Below are positions 23,609 through 37,235 of a DNA stretch of 64,000 nucleotides, piece by piece (position 1 is the stretch's first letter; the number at the start of each line of letters is the position of its first letter). The translations under genes were made by a program, and so were the position numbers. Source of the stretch: Doris montereyensis (Eukaryota > Mollusca > Gastropoda > Nudibranchia > Dorididae). Under the pieces are notes generated by a model. That model was not told where the DNA came from, ran no database searches, and saw only the letters and a program-made list of their open reading frames with translations. The stretch spans positions 145,001 to 209,000 of the forward strand of contig JAXRKP010000330.1 in assembly GCA_037039925.1 (NCBI GenBank), written 5' to 3'.

Positions 23609-26600
23609 CAGTGAGTGAGTAAATGAGTGAGTGAGTGAACGAGTGATTGAGTTAGTGATTGAGGGAATGAGTGATTGAGTTAGTGAATTCGTGAGTGAAT
23701 TAATGAGTGAGTGAGTGAGTGAGCAGTGACTGAGTGAGTGAGTGGATTGATGAGTGGGCGAGTGAGTGAGTTAGTGAGTGCATAAGTGATTGGAGTGAAC
23801 GAGTGAGTGGGTGAATGAGGGAATTAATGAGTGAGCAGTGAGTGAGTGAGTGCATGAGTGAGTGAGTGAGCAGTGAGTCAGTGAGTGAGTGAATGAGTGA
23901 GTAGTGAGGGAATGAGTGAAGGAGTGAGCAGTGAGTGAGTGAGTGAATGAGTGAACGAGTAAGTGAGTAAGTGAATGAAGGAATTATGAGTGAGCAGTGA
24001 GTGAGTGAGTGAGTGAATGAGTGAGCAGTGAGTGAGTGAATGAGTTAGTGAGAGAGCAGTGAGTGAGTGAGTAAGTGAGTGAGCAGTGAGTGAACGAATG
24101 ATTGATCAGTGAGTGAGTGAGAAGTGAGAGGGTAATCAGTGAATGAGTGAGTGAGCGAGCGAACAGTGAATAAGTGAGCAGTGAGCAGGTCAACGATGAT
24201 TGAGTAAATGAGTCAGCAGTGAGTGAATGAGCAAAAAGTGAGTGAGTGAATGAGTGACCAGTGAGTGAGTGGGTGGATGAATGAGTGGGTGGGTGAGGGA
24301 ACTAATGAGTGAGCAGTGAGTGAGTGAATGAATGCGCAGTGAGTGAGTGAGCAGAGTGAGTGAATGAGTGAGCAGTGAGTGAGTGAATTAGTGAATGAGT
24401 GACTAAGTAAGTGGTTGAGCAGTGAGTGAGTGAATGAGTGAACAAATGAGTGAGCAGTGAGTGAGTGAATAAGTGAATGAGTGACTAAGTAAGTGGTTGA
24501 GCAGTGAGTGAGTGAATGAGTGAATAAGTGAGTGAGCAGTGAGTGAGTGAATAACTGAATGAGTGACTAAGTAAGTGATTGAGCAGTGAGTGAGTGAATA
24601 AGTGAATGAGTGACTAAGTAAGTGATTGAGCAGTGAGTGAGTAAATGAGTGAGCAGTGAGTGAGTGAGCAGTGAGAGAGTGAGCAGTGAGTGAGTGAACA
24701 GTGAGTGAGTGAATTAGTGAATGAGTGACTAAGTAAGTGATTGAGCAGTAAGTGAGTAAATGAGTGAGCAGTGAGTGAATGAGCAGTGAGAGAGTGAGCA
24801 GCAAGTGAGTGAGCAGTGAGTGAGCGAGCAGTGAGTAAGTGCGCAGGGACTTAGTGAGCAGTGAGTAAGAGAGCAAGGACTAAGTGAGTAGTGAGCAAGT
24901 GAGCAGTGAGTAAGTGAGCAGTGTGTAAGTGAGCAGTGAGTAATTTAGTATGCGAGTAGTGAGTAAGCGAGCAGTGCGTAAGTGAGCAGTGACTGACTGA
25001 GCAGTAAGTTAGTGAGCAGTGACTAAGTGAGCAGTGAGTAAGTGAGCCGTGACTGGGTGAGGAGTGAGTAAGTGAGCAGTGAGTAAGTGAGCAGTGAGTT
25101 AGTGAGCAGTTGATGGGGGAACAGTGAGTAAGTGAGCAGTTAGTATGTGAGCATTGAGTGAATGAGCTGTAACTGGACAGTGACTGAGTGATCAGTGAGT
25201 AAGTGAGCAGTGAGTAAGTGAGCAGTGACTGAGTGAGCAGTGACCGAGTGAGCAGTGACTGAGTGTGTAGCATTGAGTAAGTGAGCAGTGAGCGAGTGAG
25301 CAGTGCTTAAGTGAGCAGTCAGTTAGTGTGAGTGAGTAAGTGAGCAGTGACTGAGTGAGCAGTGATCGAGTAAGCAATGATTAAGTGAGCAGTGACCGAG
25401 TAAGCAGTGGGTTAGTGAGCAGTGAATAAGTGAGCAGGGAGTAAGTGAGCACTGACTGAGTGAGCAGAGTGAGCAGTGACTAAGTGAGCAGTGACTAAGT
25501 GAGCAGTGACTAAATGAGCAGTGAGTAAGTGAGCAGTGACTGAGTGAGCAGTGACTGAGTGAGCAGTGAGTTAGTGAGCAGTGACTAAGTCAGCAGTGAC
25601 TAAGTGAGCAGTGACTGAGTGAGCAGTGAGTGAGCAGTGACTAAGTGAGTGAAGTGAGCAGTGAGTTAGTGAGCAGTGAGTGAGTAAGTGAGCAGTGAGT
25701 AAGTGAGAAGTGAGTTAGTGAGTAGTGAGCAGTAAGTAAGTGAGCAGTGAGTTAGTGAGCAGTGAGTAAGTGAGAAGTGAGTTAGTGAGTAGTGAGTAAG
25801 TGAGCAGTGAGTTAGTGAGCAGTGAGTAAGTGAGCAGTGAGTAAATGAGCAGTGACTAAGTGAGCAGTGAGTAAGTGAGCAGTGAGTAAGTGAGCAGTGA
25901 GTTAGTGAGCAGTGACTAAGTAAACAGTGAATTAGTGAACAGTGAGCAAGTGAGCAGTGAGTAAGTGAGCAGTGAAAAAGTGAGCAGTGTCTGAGTGAGT
26001 AAGTGAGAAGTGAGTTAGTGAGTAGTGAGTTAGTGAGCAGTGAGTAAGTGAGCAGTGAGTAAGTGAGCAGTGAGTAAGTGAGCAGTGATGGAGTAAGCAG
26101 TGAGTAAGTGAGCAGTGAGTAAGTGAGCAGTGAGTAAGTGAGCAGTGAGTAAGTAAGCAGTGAGTAAGTGAGCAGTGACTGAGTGAGCGGTGATTAAGTG
26201 AGCAGTGACCGAGTAAGCAGTGAGTAAGTGAGCACGGAGTAAGTGAGCAGTGAGTAAGTGAGCAGTGAGTAAGTGAGCACGGAGTAAGTGAGCAGTGAGT
26301 AAGTGAGCAGTGAGTAAAGTGAGCAGTGAGTAAGTGAGCAGTGACTGAGTGAGCAGTGAGTAAGTGAGCAGTGAGTAAGTGAGCAGTGAGTAGGTGAGCA
26401 GTAAGTGAGCAGTGACTAAGTGAGCAGTGACTGAGTGAGCAGTGACTGAGTGAGCAGTGAGTTAGTGAGCAGTGAGTTAGTGAGCAGTGACTAAGTGAGC
26501 AGTGACTAAGTGAGCAGTGACTGAGTGAGCAGTGACTGAGTGAGCAGTGAGTAAGTGAGCAGTGAGTAAGTGAGCAGTGAGTTAGTGAGCAGTGAGTAAG

Positions 26601-29600
26601 TGAGCAGTGAGTAAGTGAGAAGTGAGTTAGTGAGTAGTGAGCAGTGAGTAAGTGAGCAGTGAGTTAGTGAGCAGTGAGTAACAGAGCAGTGAGTAAGTGA
26701 GAAGTGAGTTTGTGAGTAGTGAGTAAGTGAGCAGTGAGTTAGTGAGCAGTGAGTAAGTGAGCAGTTAGTAAATGAGCAGTGAGTAAGTGAGCAGTGAGTA
26801 AGTGAGCAGTGAGTTAGTGAGCAGTGACTAAGTAAACAATGAATTAGTGAACAGTGAGCAAGTGAGCAGTGAGTAAGTGAGCAGTGAGTAAGTGAGCAGT
26901 GAAAAAGTGAGCAGTGTCTGAGTGAGTAAGTGAGAAGTGAGTTAGTGAGTAGTGAGTTAGTGAGCAGTGAGTTAGTGAGCAGTGACTGAGTGAGCAGTGA
27001 GTAAGTGAGCAGTGATTGAGTAAGCAGTGAGTAAGTGAGCATTTACTGAGTGAGCAGTGATTGAGTGAGCAGTGAGTAAGTGAGCAGTGACCGAGTAAGC
27101 AGTGAGTACGTGAGCAGTTCCTCAGTGAGCAGTGAATAAGTAAGCAGTGAGTAAGTGAGCGGTGAGTAAGTGAGTAGTGAGTAAGTGAGCAGTGAGTAAG
27201 TGAGTAGTGAGTAAGTGAGTAGTGAGTAAGTAAGCAGTGTGTAAGTGAGTAGTGAGTAAGTGATTAGTGAGTAAGTGAGTAGTGAGTAAATGAGCACTGA
27301 GTAAGTGAGCAGTGAGTAAGTGAGTATTGAGTAAGTGAGTAGTGAGTAAGTGAGCACTGAGTAAGTGAGCAGTGAGTAAGTGAGTAGTGAGTAAAGTGAG
27401 CAGTGTGTAAGTGAGTAGTGTGTAAATGAGCAGTGAGTAAGTTAGTATGCGAGTAGTGAGTAAGCGAGCAGTGCGTAAGTGAGCAGTGGCTGAGTGAGCA
27501 GGAAGTTACTGAGCAGTGAGTAAGTGAGCAGTGACTGAGTGAACTGTGACTGGGTGAGTAGTGAGTAAGTGAGCAGTGAGTAAGTGATCAGTGAGTAAGT
27601 GTGAGCAGTGGCTGAGTTAGCAGTAAGTTAGTGAGCAGTGAGTAAGTGATCAGTGAGTAAGTGAGCAGTGGCTGAGTTAGCAGTGAATAAGTGAGCAGTG
27701 ACTGAGTGAACTGTGACTGGGTGAGTAGTGAGTAAGTGAGCAGTGAGTAAGTGAGCAGTGAATTAGTGAGCAGTTACTGGGGGAACAGTGAGTAAGTGAG
27801 CAGTGCGTAAGTGAGCAGTGAGTGAGTGAGCTGTAAGTGGGCAGTGGTTGAGTAATCAGTGAGTAGGTGATCAGTGAGTGACCTAACAGTGACTGAGTGA
27901 GCAGTGAGCAGTCAGTAAGTGAGCAGTGACTGAGTGAGCAGTGACTGAGTGAGCAGTGAGTAAGTGAGCAGTGAGCGAGTGAGCAGTGACTAAGTGAGCA
28001 GTTAGTGGCAGTGACTGAGTGAGCAGTGAGTAAGTGAGCAGTGACCGAGTAAGCAGTGAGTAAGTGAGCAGTTACTGAGTAAGCAGTGACTTGGTGAGCA
28101 GTGAATAAGTGAGCAGTGACTAAGTGAGCAGTGAGCAGTGAGTTAGTGAGCAGTGACTAAGTGAGCAGTGAGTTAGTGAGCAGTGACTAAGTGAGCAGTG
28201 AGTTAGTGAGCAGTGACTAAGTGAACAGTGATTAAATGAACAGTGAGTTAGTGAGCCGTGAGTAAGTGTGCAGTGAGTAGATGAGCAGTGAGGTAGGGAG
28301 CAATGAGTTAGTGAGCAGTGACTAAGTAAGCAGTGAATTTGTGAGCAGTGAGTAGCTGAGCAGTGAGTAAATGAGCAGTGAGTAAAGTGAGCAGTGAGTA
28401 AGTGAGCAGTGAGTAAGTGAGCAGTGAGTAAGTGAGCAGTGAGTAAGTGAACAGTAAAGAAGTGAACAGTGACTGAGTGAGCAGTAAGTACGTGAGCAGT
28501 GGCTGAGTGAGCAGTGAGAAAGTGAGCAGCGACTGGGTGAGCAGTGACTGAGTGAGTAGTGAGTTAGTGAGCAGTGACTGAGTGAACAGTGACTAAGTAA
28601 GCAGTGAGTAAGTGAGCAGTGACAAAGTGAGCAATGACTGAGTGAGCAGTAAGTTAGGGAGCAGTCAGTAAGTGAGCAGTGACTAAATGAGCAATGACTC
28701 AGTGAGCAGTAAGTTAGGGAGCAGTGAGTAAGTGAGCAGTGAGTAAGTGAGCAGTGAGTAAGTGAGCAGTGAGTAAGTGAGCAGTGAATAAGTGAGCAGT
28801 GAGTTAGTGAGCAGTGAGTAAGTGAGCAGTGAGTAAGTGAGCAGTGAGTAAGTGAGTAGTGAGTAAGTGAGCAGTGAGTAAATGTGCAGTGAGTTAGGGA
28901 GCAGTGAGCAGTGACTAAGTGAGTAGTGAGTAAGTGAGCAGTGAGTAAGTGAGCAGTGAGTAAGTGAGCAGTGAGTAAGTGAGCAGTAAGTAAGTGAGCA
29001 GTGAGTAAGTGAGCAGTGAGTAAGTGAGCAGTGAGTAAGTGAGCAGTGAGTAAGTGAGCAGTGAGTAAATGTGCAGTGAGTTAGTGAGCGGTGAGTAAGT
29101 GAGCAGTGAGTATATTTGTAGCAGGAGTTTGTGAGCAGTGAGTAAGTGAGCAGTGAGTAAATGAGCAGTGAGTTAGTGAGCAGTGAGTAAGTGAGCAGTG
29201 ACTGAGTGAGCAGTGTGTAAGTGAGCAGTGAGTTAGTGAACAGTGAGTAAGTGAGCAGTGAGTAAGTGAGCAGTGTGTAAGTGAGCAGTGACTGAGTGAG
29301 CAGTGAGTAAGTGAGCACTCAGTAAGTGAGCAGTGAGTTAGTAAGCAGTGAGTTAGTGAGCAATTAGTTAGTGAGCAGTGAGTTAGTGAACATTAGTAAG
29401 TGAACAGTGAGTAAGTGAGCATTAGTAAGTGAGCAGTGAGTAAGTGAGCAGTGAGCAGTGACTAAATAACCAGTGACTGAGTAAGGCAGTGAGTAAGTGA
29501 GCAGTGACTGAGTGAGCAGTGAGTAAGTGAGCAGTGACTGTGTGAGCAGTGAGTGAGCAGTGACTGAGCAGCAGTGACTGAGTGAGCAGTGAGTAAGTGA

Positions 29601-32600
29601 GCAGTGACTGAGTGAGCAGTGAGTAAGTGAGCAGTGACTGAGCAGTGACTGAGTGAGCAGTCAGTAAGTGAGCAGTGACTGAGTGAGCAGTAAGTTAGAG
29701 AGCAGTGAGTAAGTGAGCAGTGAGTAAATTAGCAGTGACTGAGTGAGCAGTGAGTAAGTAAGCAGTGAATAAGTGAAAAGTGACTGAGTGAGCAGTGAGT
29801 AAGTAAGCAGTGAATAAGTGAAAAGTGACTGAGTGAGCAGTGAGTAAGTAAGCAGTGAATAAGTGAAAAGTGACTGAGTGAGCAGTGAGTAAGTGAGCAG
29901 TGAGTAAGCTTGAACAGTGACTGAGTGAGCAGGGAGTAAATGAGCAGTGAGTAAGTGACCAGTGACTGAGTGAGCAGGGGAGTAAGTGAGCAGTGAGTGA
30001 AGTGAGCAGTGAGTAAGCTGAACAGTGACTAAGTGAGCAGTGAGTAAGTGAGCAGTGAGTAAGCGAACAGTGACTGAGTGAGGAGTGAGTAAGTGAGCAG
30101 TGAGTAAGTAACAGTGACTGAGTGAGCAGTGAGTAAATGAGCAGTGAGTAAGTGAGCAGTGAGTAAGCGAACAGTGACTGAGTGAGCAGTGAGTAAATGA
30201 GCAGTGAGTAAGTGACCAGTGACTGAGTGAGCAGTGAGTAAATGAGCAGTGAGTAAGTGACCAGTGACTGAGTGAGCAGTGAGTAAATGAGCAGTGAGTA
30301 AGTGAGCAGTGAGTAAGCGAACAGTGACTGAGTGAGCATTGAGTAAATGAGCAGTGAGTAAGTGAGCAGTGACTGAGTGAGCGGTGATTGGGTGAGCAAT
30401 GAGTAAGTGCGCAGTGAGCAAGTGAACAGTGAGTAAGTGAGCAGTCAGTAAGTGAGGAGTGACTGAGTGAGCAGTGAGTAAGTGAGCAGTGAGTAAGTGA
30501 GCAGTGAGTAAGTTAGCAGTGACTGAGTGAACAATGAGTAAGTAAGCAGTGAGTAAGTGAGCAGTGAGTAAGTAAGTGAACAGTGAGTGAGTAAGTGAGC
30601 AGTGAGTAAGTGAGCAGTGAGTAAGTGAGCAGTGGGTAAGTGAGCAGTGAGTAAGTGAGCAGTGAGTAAGTGAGCAGTGAGTGAGTAGTAAGTGAGCAGT
30701 GAGTGAGTAAGTGAGCAGTGAGTAAGTGAGCAGTGAGTAAGTGAGTAGTGGGTAAGTGAGCAGTGAGTAAGTGAGCAGTAGTGAGTGAACAGTGAGGTGA
30801 GCAGTGAGTAAGTGAGCAGTGGGTGAGCAGTGAGTAAGTGAGCAGTGAGTAAGTGAGCAGTGAGTAAGTGAGCAGTGAGTAAGTGAGCAGTGAGTAAGTG
30901 AGCAGTGAGTAAGTGAGCAGTGAGTAAGTGAGCAGTGAGTAAGTGAGCAGTGGTAAGTGAGCAGTGGGTAAGTGAGCAGTGAGTAAGTGAGCAGTGAGTA
31001 AGTGAGCAGTGAGTGAGTGAACAGTGAGAGGGTGAGCAGTGTAAGTGAGCAGTGAGTGAGTAAGTGATTAGTGAGTAAGTGAGCAGTGAGTAAGTGATTA
31101 GTGAGTAAGTGAGCAGTGAGTAAGTGAGCAGTGGGTAAGTGAGCAGTGAGTAGCAGTGAGGCAGTGAGTAAGTGAGCAGTGTAAGTGAGTAAGTGAGCAG
31201 TGAGTGAGTAAGTGAGCAGTGAGTAAGTGAGCAGTGAGTAAGTGAGCAGTGAGTAAGTGAGCAGTAGGTAAGTGAGCAGTGAGTAAGTGAGCAGTGGGTA
31301 AGTGAGCAGTGAGTAAGTGAGCAGTGAGTAAGTTAGCAGTGACTGAGTGAACAATGAGAAAGTGAGCAGTGTGTAAGTGAGCAGTGAGTGAGTAAGTGAG
31401 CAGTGAGTGAGTAAGTGAGCAGTGAGTAAGTGAGCAATGAGTGAGGGACCAGTGAGTAAGTGAGCTGTGAACAGGTGATCAGTGAGTGAGTAGGCATTGA
31501 GTAAGTGAGCAGTGACTGAGTGAGCAGTGACTGAGAGTGAGTAGTGAATAAGTGAGCAGTGACTGAGTGAGCAATGAGCAGTGAGTGAGTGAGTGAGCGT
31601 TGAGTGAGTGAGCAGTAAGTAAGTGAGCAGAGAGTGAATGGGTAAGTGAGTGAGCAGTGAATAAGTGAGCAGTGACTGAGTGAGCAATGAGCAGTGAGTG
31701 AGTGAGTGAGCGTTGAGTGAGTGAGCAGTAAGTAAGTGAGCAGTGAGTGAGTGGGTAAGTGAGTGAGCAGTGAGTAAGTGAGCAGTGAGTGAGTGAGCAG
31801 TGAGTAAGTGAGCAATGAGTGAGTGAGTAAGTGAGCGAGCAGTAAGTAAGTGAGCAATGAGTGAGTGAGTAAATGAGTGAGCAGTGAGTAAGTGAGCAAT
31901 GAGTGAGTGAGTGAGTGAGTGAGCAGTGAGTAAGTGAGCAATGAGTGAGTGAACAGTGAGTGAGCAGTAAGTAAGCGAGCAGTGAGTAAGTGAGCAGTGA
32001 GTGAATGAGTAAGTGAGTGGGCAGTGAGTAAGTGAGTGAGTGAGTGAGCAGTGAGTAAGTGAGCAATGAGTCTGTGAACAATGAGTGAGTGAGCAGCAAG
32101 TAAGTGAGCAGTGAGTGAGTGAGTAAGTTAGTGAGCAGTGAGTAAGTGAGTGAGCAGTGAGTTGAGTGGAGTGAGTGAGTGAGTGAGCAGTGAGTGAGTG
32201 AGTGCGCAGTGAGTGAGTGAGTGAGTGAAGGAGTAAGTGAGTGAGTAAGTGAGTGAGTGAGTAAGTGAGTGAGGAGGTAGTGAGTGAGTAAGTGAGTGAG
32301 TGAGTAAAGTGAGTGAGTAAGTGAGTGAGTGAGTAAGTGAGTGAGTGAGTAAGTGAGTGAGTAAGTGAGTGAGTGAGTAAGTGAGTGAGTGAGTAAGTGA
32401 GTGAGCAGGAGTGAGTGAGTAAGTGAGTGAGGGAGCAAGTGAGTGAGTAAGTAAGTGAAGAAGTAAGTGAGTGAGTGAGTAAGTGAGTGAGCAGTAAGTA
32501 AATGAATGAGCAGTGAGTGAGTGAGTAAGTGAGCAGTGAGTGAGTGAGCAGTGAGTGAGTGAGCAGTGAGTGAGTGAGTGAGCAGTGAGTGAGTGAGTGA

Positions 32601-33340
32601 GTGAGTAAGTGAGTGAGGGAGCAAGTGAGTGAGTAAGTAACGTGAATGAGTAAGTGAGTGAGTGAGTAAGTGAGTGAGCAGTAAGTAAATGAATGAGCAG
32701 TGAGTGAGTGAGTAAGTGAGTGAGTAAGTGAGTGAATGAGTAAGTGAGTGAGTAAGTAAGTGAGTGAGCAGTGAATGAGTGAGTAAGGGAGTGAGGGAGC
32801 AAGTGAGTGAGTAAGTAAGTGAAGGAGTAAGTGAGTGAGTGAGTAAGTGAGTGAGCAGTAAGTAAATGAATGAGCAGTGAGTGAGTGAGTAAGTGAGCAG
32901 TGAGTGAGTGAGCAGTGAGTGAGTGAGTAAGTGAGCAGTGAGTAAGTGAGCAGTGAGTGAGTGGGCAGTGAGCAAGTGAGCAGTGAGTGAGTGAGTAAGT
33001 GAGTGAGCAGTGAGTAAGTGAGGAGTGAGTGATTGAGTGAGTGATCAGTGAGTGATTGAGTGAGGGAATGAGTGAATGATCAGTGAGTGAGCGACTGAGT
33101 GAATGAGTGAGTGAGCAGTGAGTAAGTGAGGAGTTAATAAGTCAACAGTAAGTGAGTGAGCAGTGAGTGAGTAAGTAAATGAGTAAGCATTTAGCAGTGA
33201 GTAAGTGAGTGAGCAGTGGTGAGTGAATGCGTGAGGGAGGGAGTCGGAGAGTGAATGAGCAGTGAATGAGTGAATGAGTTAATGGGTGACCGAGTGAGTG
33301 CGTGAGTGAGTGCGTGAGTTAGTGAGTAAGTGAGCTTTTC
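23605..33340. repeat. Giant tandem array: GTGA-type edges and 15-bp core
   Basis: About 9.7 kb of one array. The edges (about 23605-24840 and 31550-33340) are mainly GTGA/GTAA tetranucleotides with AGCA interruptions. The core (about 24840-31550) is a 15-bp unit GTGAGTAAGTGAGCA with variants (CTGAGT, TTAGTGA). Fifteen is a multiple of three and the minus strand of the consensus lacks stops, so minus-strand open frames of up to about 550 codons arise (LLTYS and HCSLT pentapeptides). They are not proposed as proteins: there is no non-repeat sequence, no plausible start, and the frames are only compositionally open. Confidence 0.97.
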
Positions 33341-33350
33341 TGTCAGGCTG

Positions 33351-33700
33351 AGGGGACTTGGTGGTCCAGCGTCAAAGTGTCAGCCTCTCAAGTAAAATGT
33401 CATGGGTTCATCTCCGGCAGGTTCAATGATTTCCTCGAGTATTTTCGAATAAAAGCCTGAAACAACTACGCTGCATGGAGCGGAGGTGCGCACGATGTGG
33501 ATCGACACCTAGTGACATTGTAAACAAACGCTAAAAATGAGGTCCCGTGTGCTCTGTGCGCGTTAAACATCCCTTGGTTGTCCACATAATTTTTCGGACA
33601 AAATTTAAAAAAATTGTTGATTGATTGATTGATTGATTGATTGATTCATTCATTCATTCATTCATTCATTCATTCATTCATTTATTTATTCATTCATTGG
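33351..33700 (+). mobile_element. SINE family 1 with TTGA/TTCA tail
   Basis: The head GGGGACTTGGTGGTCCAGCG, the B-box-like ATGGGTTCATCTCC, GGATCGACACCTAGTG, GAGGTCCCGTGTGC and ATCCCTTGGTTGTCC parallel the copy at 22549. The tail (33615-33700) is TTGA units changing to TTCA units. Confidence 0.75.
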
Positions 33701-34250
33701 TTCGTTCATTCATCTATTCATTATATCGTTCATTCATTTTGACAGTTCATTAAGCAAATCAACACCAATGCATCATACCAACGATATACACACAATAGCA
33801 TTATAATTTATATCAAGCCCAACGTCGTCTCTATTGGGCAGGTAACCTTTTCTTCTTTTTATATATTTATTAATTTTTGGTCATGAAAGGAATGGGGAAA
33901 ACAGGGAGAGGTGGAAAGACAAATCATCACAGAATGGACGACAATGTTTAACATGAACAAAGACAAATTCAAACGTATCCTAGGTTCCTAGGTTTTTCAC
34001 TGTCCACGGACTTGAGAGAAAATGGCAAAATACTATCTTCAGTTAGTTGACATGTCGTCGAGTTGAGGTCAAATCAGAGAACATAATATCTATGTATATA
34101 ATTTATTAAGCCAGTGCTTTTTGAGTATACCCACGTCCCTCTATAATGATTGCTTTGCTAGTTCTAATCGTTTCTAGAATTTATGGAAAATCTGGTTTAA
34201 AAATCTATCGCGATTACACGATCGACCTTCCTTCTATTAGTGTATGATGA
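33701..34250. other. Intergenic, no gene seen
   Basis: AT-rich; no supported feature. Confidence 0.45.
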
Positions 34251-34453
34251 TTAAAGATGATGGATGATGATGATGATGATATGATGATGATGATGATGAT
34301 GATAATTATAATGGTGATGGAAATGAAAAAGATTAAGAAGAAGGATGAGAAGAAGACGGATGACAAGAAGAAAAGAAGAAGAAGAAGAAAAAGAAAGAAG
34401 AAGAAGAAGAAGAAGAAGAAGAAGAAGAAGAAGAAGAAGAAGAAGAAGAAGAA

Positions 34454-34485
<32 letters not shown>

Positions 34486-34760
34486 AGAGGAAAGAAGAAG
34501 AAGAAAGAAGAGGAAGAGGAAGAGAGAGAAGAAGAAGAAGAACAAGAAGAAGAACAAGAACAAGAACAAGAACAAGAACAAGAACAAGAACAAGAAGAAC
34601 AAGAAGAACAAGAACAAGAACAAGAACAAGAACAAGAACAAGAACAAGAACAAGAACAAGAAGAACAAGAAGAAACAAGAAGAACAAGAACGAAGAACAA
34701 GAAGAACAAGAAGAACAAGAACAGACCAAGAACAAGAGCAAGAAAGAAAAGGAAAAAAAG
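34251..34760. repeat. GAT, GAA and GAACAA repeat block
   Basis: (ATG)n at 34257-34310, (AAG)n at about 34330-34540 and (AACAAG)n at about 34541-34735. Open frames in all phases are compositional. Confidence 0.96.
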
Positions 34761-35640
34761 ACGAAAAGATCTCTTGACACTAAACAACAAAACGTCCTTG
34801 TCGTGATGACGTCTATTAACGTTTTAAGTGCTTGCATCATGTCGCATGGAATTTTGTTGACTGACAACCGGCGGAGTTAATGTTTCTTTGTATATCTGGT
34901 AATATTGTGCACGGCCATCTCTCTTGGAGGTTTCCTGTGTATGATGGAACTGACACAAGCGTGTAACTAAGTGCAGCTTTTCAATGTCAAGTTAAAAAAA
35001 AATACAAAGCGTCACATTTATCTCTAAAATTCCTAAAGCTTGTCACTCTTCCTTTAAAATCTGATTGTGTTAATAATATAAATTATAAAATCATCAACGT
35101 CTAAGATGCGTCTGATAAAGACGGGCATCGAGCTATTTTTTAAAATCTTTATCACAGTTTGACTTTGTCAATACGATTTTCTTTTTAGGGCTGTCCCCTT
35201 GAAATCTATTCAAGGAGAGTTTATTCCGTGTTTTTCAACAATCAATACATTCAAACAAACATAACCCCCACCCTCCCCCCTCCCCCCAAAAAAAAAAAAA
35301 AAAAAAAAAAAAAAAGAAAGAAAAAGACAGATATAGATCTATACACATGATTTTTACATCAATTTCAATATATTGATCCCGCATGTGTTCATTTTTAAAA
35401 TATTTTTTCGTTTATTCATTCTTACTTTCATACCTGCTTGAGATCGTATATCGTCACATGTACATATTTCCGGGCTTTTTGCCTCCTTTTAAATTTTTTT
35501 ATATATATTGAAAATAAAAACATTGATGTAGAGCAAGGACGATGTGAAATGTCAGTACAGGCATTTACAATTGACTTGCAGATACAAAAGATACCTTGAA
35601 AAGTGGGAATGGGGATCATGAAAGGAATAGGTTTTTGTTT
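34761..35640. other. Intergenic, no gene seen
   Basis: A C-run followed by an A-run lies at 35265-35315. No supported gene. Confidence 0.45.
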
Positions 35641-35642
35641 TG

Positions 35643-36168
<526 letters not shown>

Positions 36169-36171
<3 letters not shown>

Positions 36172-37235
36172 ATTGCTTTCACGTGTAAAATACTTCCTTT
36201 TATTTGCAACCGGAATCAGCAGAAAACAACTCCATCATGAGAGAGCTGCGGCATATCAATGCGCATGACACACCCAGCATCCTGAATCCTGAATGCAAAC
36301 AAAAGACGGTGGGTTTAGCTGGACCATGCATATATCCTTTTTATAATTTATTTTCCGTCAACGCTTTTTTTGTGACAGAGGTCTTTATACAATCCTTTGA
36401 TCACAATTAACTCAGTCTTATTACAGATGGCAGTATCAAATTGATTTTTAATGCTCATATTCACGCCTTGTGTTGCAAAATCTAGATTCTAACACTGCAA
36501 AAGCTGATTCTTTCGACCTCAAAACATGATGATAGCTCAGCTGTTATTGTATACACTGACTATCTTTTCACTTTTCCCTTCCTGGAATTTTAGATATAGA
36601 CCTAGATAGATCAATCTATATCTATATCTATCTTCTAAATCTACCCCCCAGAAAATGAGGCTTTGCTCACGTTCTACAATTAATAGTCTTTATCTGGAGA
36701 TCTAGAGTTAGATCTAAATTTTAGATCTAGATCTAGCTCTGACTACCTAGAACTGTTTGTCTACCACCAAAAAAAAAAAGAAAAAGATCTGACATTAATT
36801 AATAAGTGACAATTGAATGAAGGAATGGCTAGGCTAGATATATACTCTAGATCTAGTTGTTAATAGATCTAAAATCTATAATATAGTGTACTGCTTTACT
36901 TTAGATCTGATCTGCATGTTATTTGTTGGCCAACATTTTAGTAATTTTACAACAAATATGATTACAAATCCCAGATTAATGTTTAAAACTCTTTCTTGTT
37001 TAATCCGCACAAGCTTCTTGATCTATCACTTATCATCAGTCCTCAGTGTTTAATCCAGTCCAACCCACCTGAAGAGCACGTCTCCTCCCAACGTTCAATC
37101 TGCCTGATGACACCCATTTCTCTTTAAAACTTCTACACTATAAATAAGAGCTCTTTGACATACCTTGCCAGAAATAGACATCATCTTTGACATAAAATGG
37201 GATTGCTTAGTCCCGCTCTGACCCACTTTTACCCA
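36169..37235. other. Intergenic, AGATCT-rich, no gene seen
   Basis: Clustered TAGATCTAGATC words lie at 36595-36740 and 36840-36910. Short open frames only. Confidence 0.45.

Noticed and set aside
30029..31687. 552-codon minus-strand open frame
   Set aside because: It consists only of repeat-encoded LLTYS/HCSLT units in the 15-bp array, with no unique sequence, start context or splice context.
31479..32975. 498-codon minus-strand open frame
   Set aside because: Same cause: the GTGA-type array lacks minus-strand stops.
34251..34760. Lys/Arg-rich and Phe/Leu-rich frames
   Set aside because: Compositional frames of GAA and AACAAG repeats.
36204..36410. Short + strand open frame starting near AACCGGAATCAGC
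   Set aside because: 68 codons, no recognisable motif, and adjacent to a CT tract; no support beyond openness.
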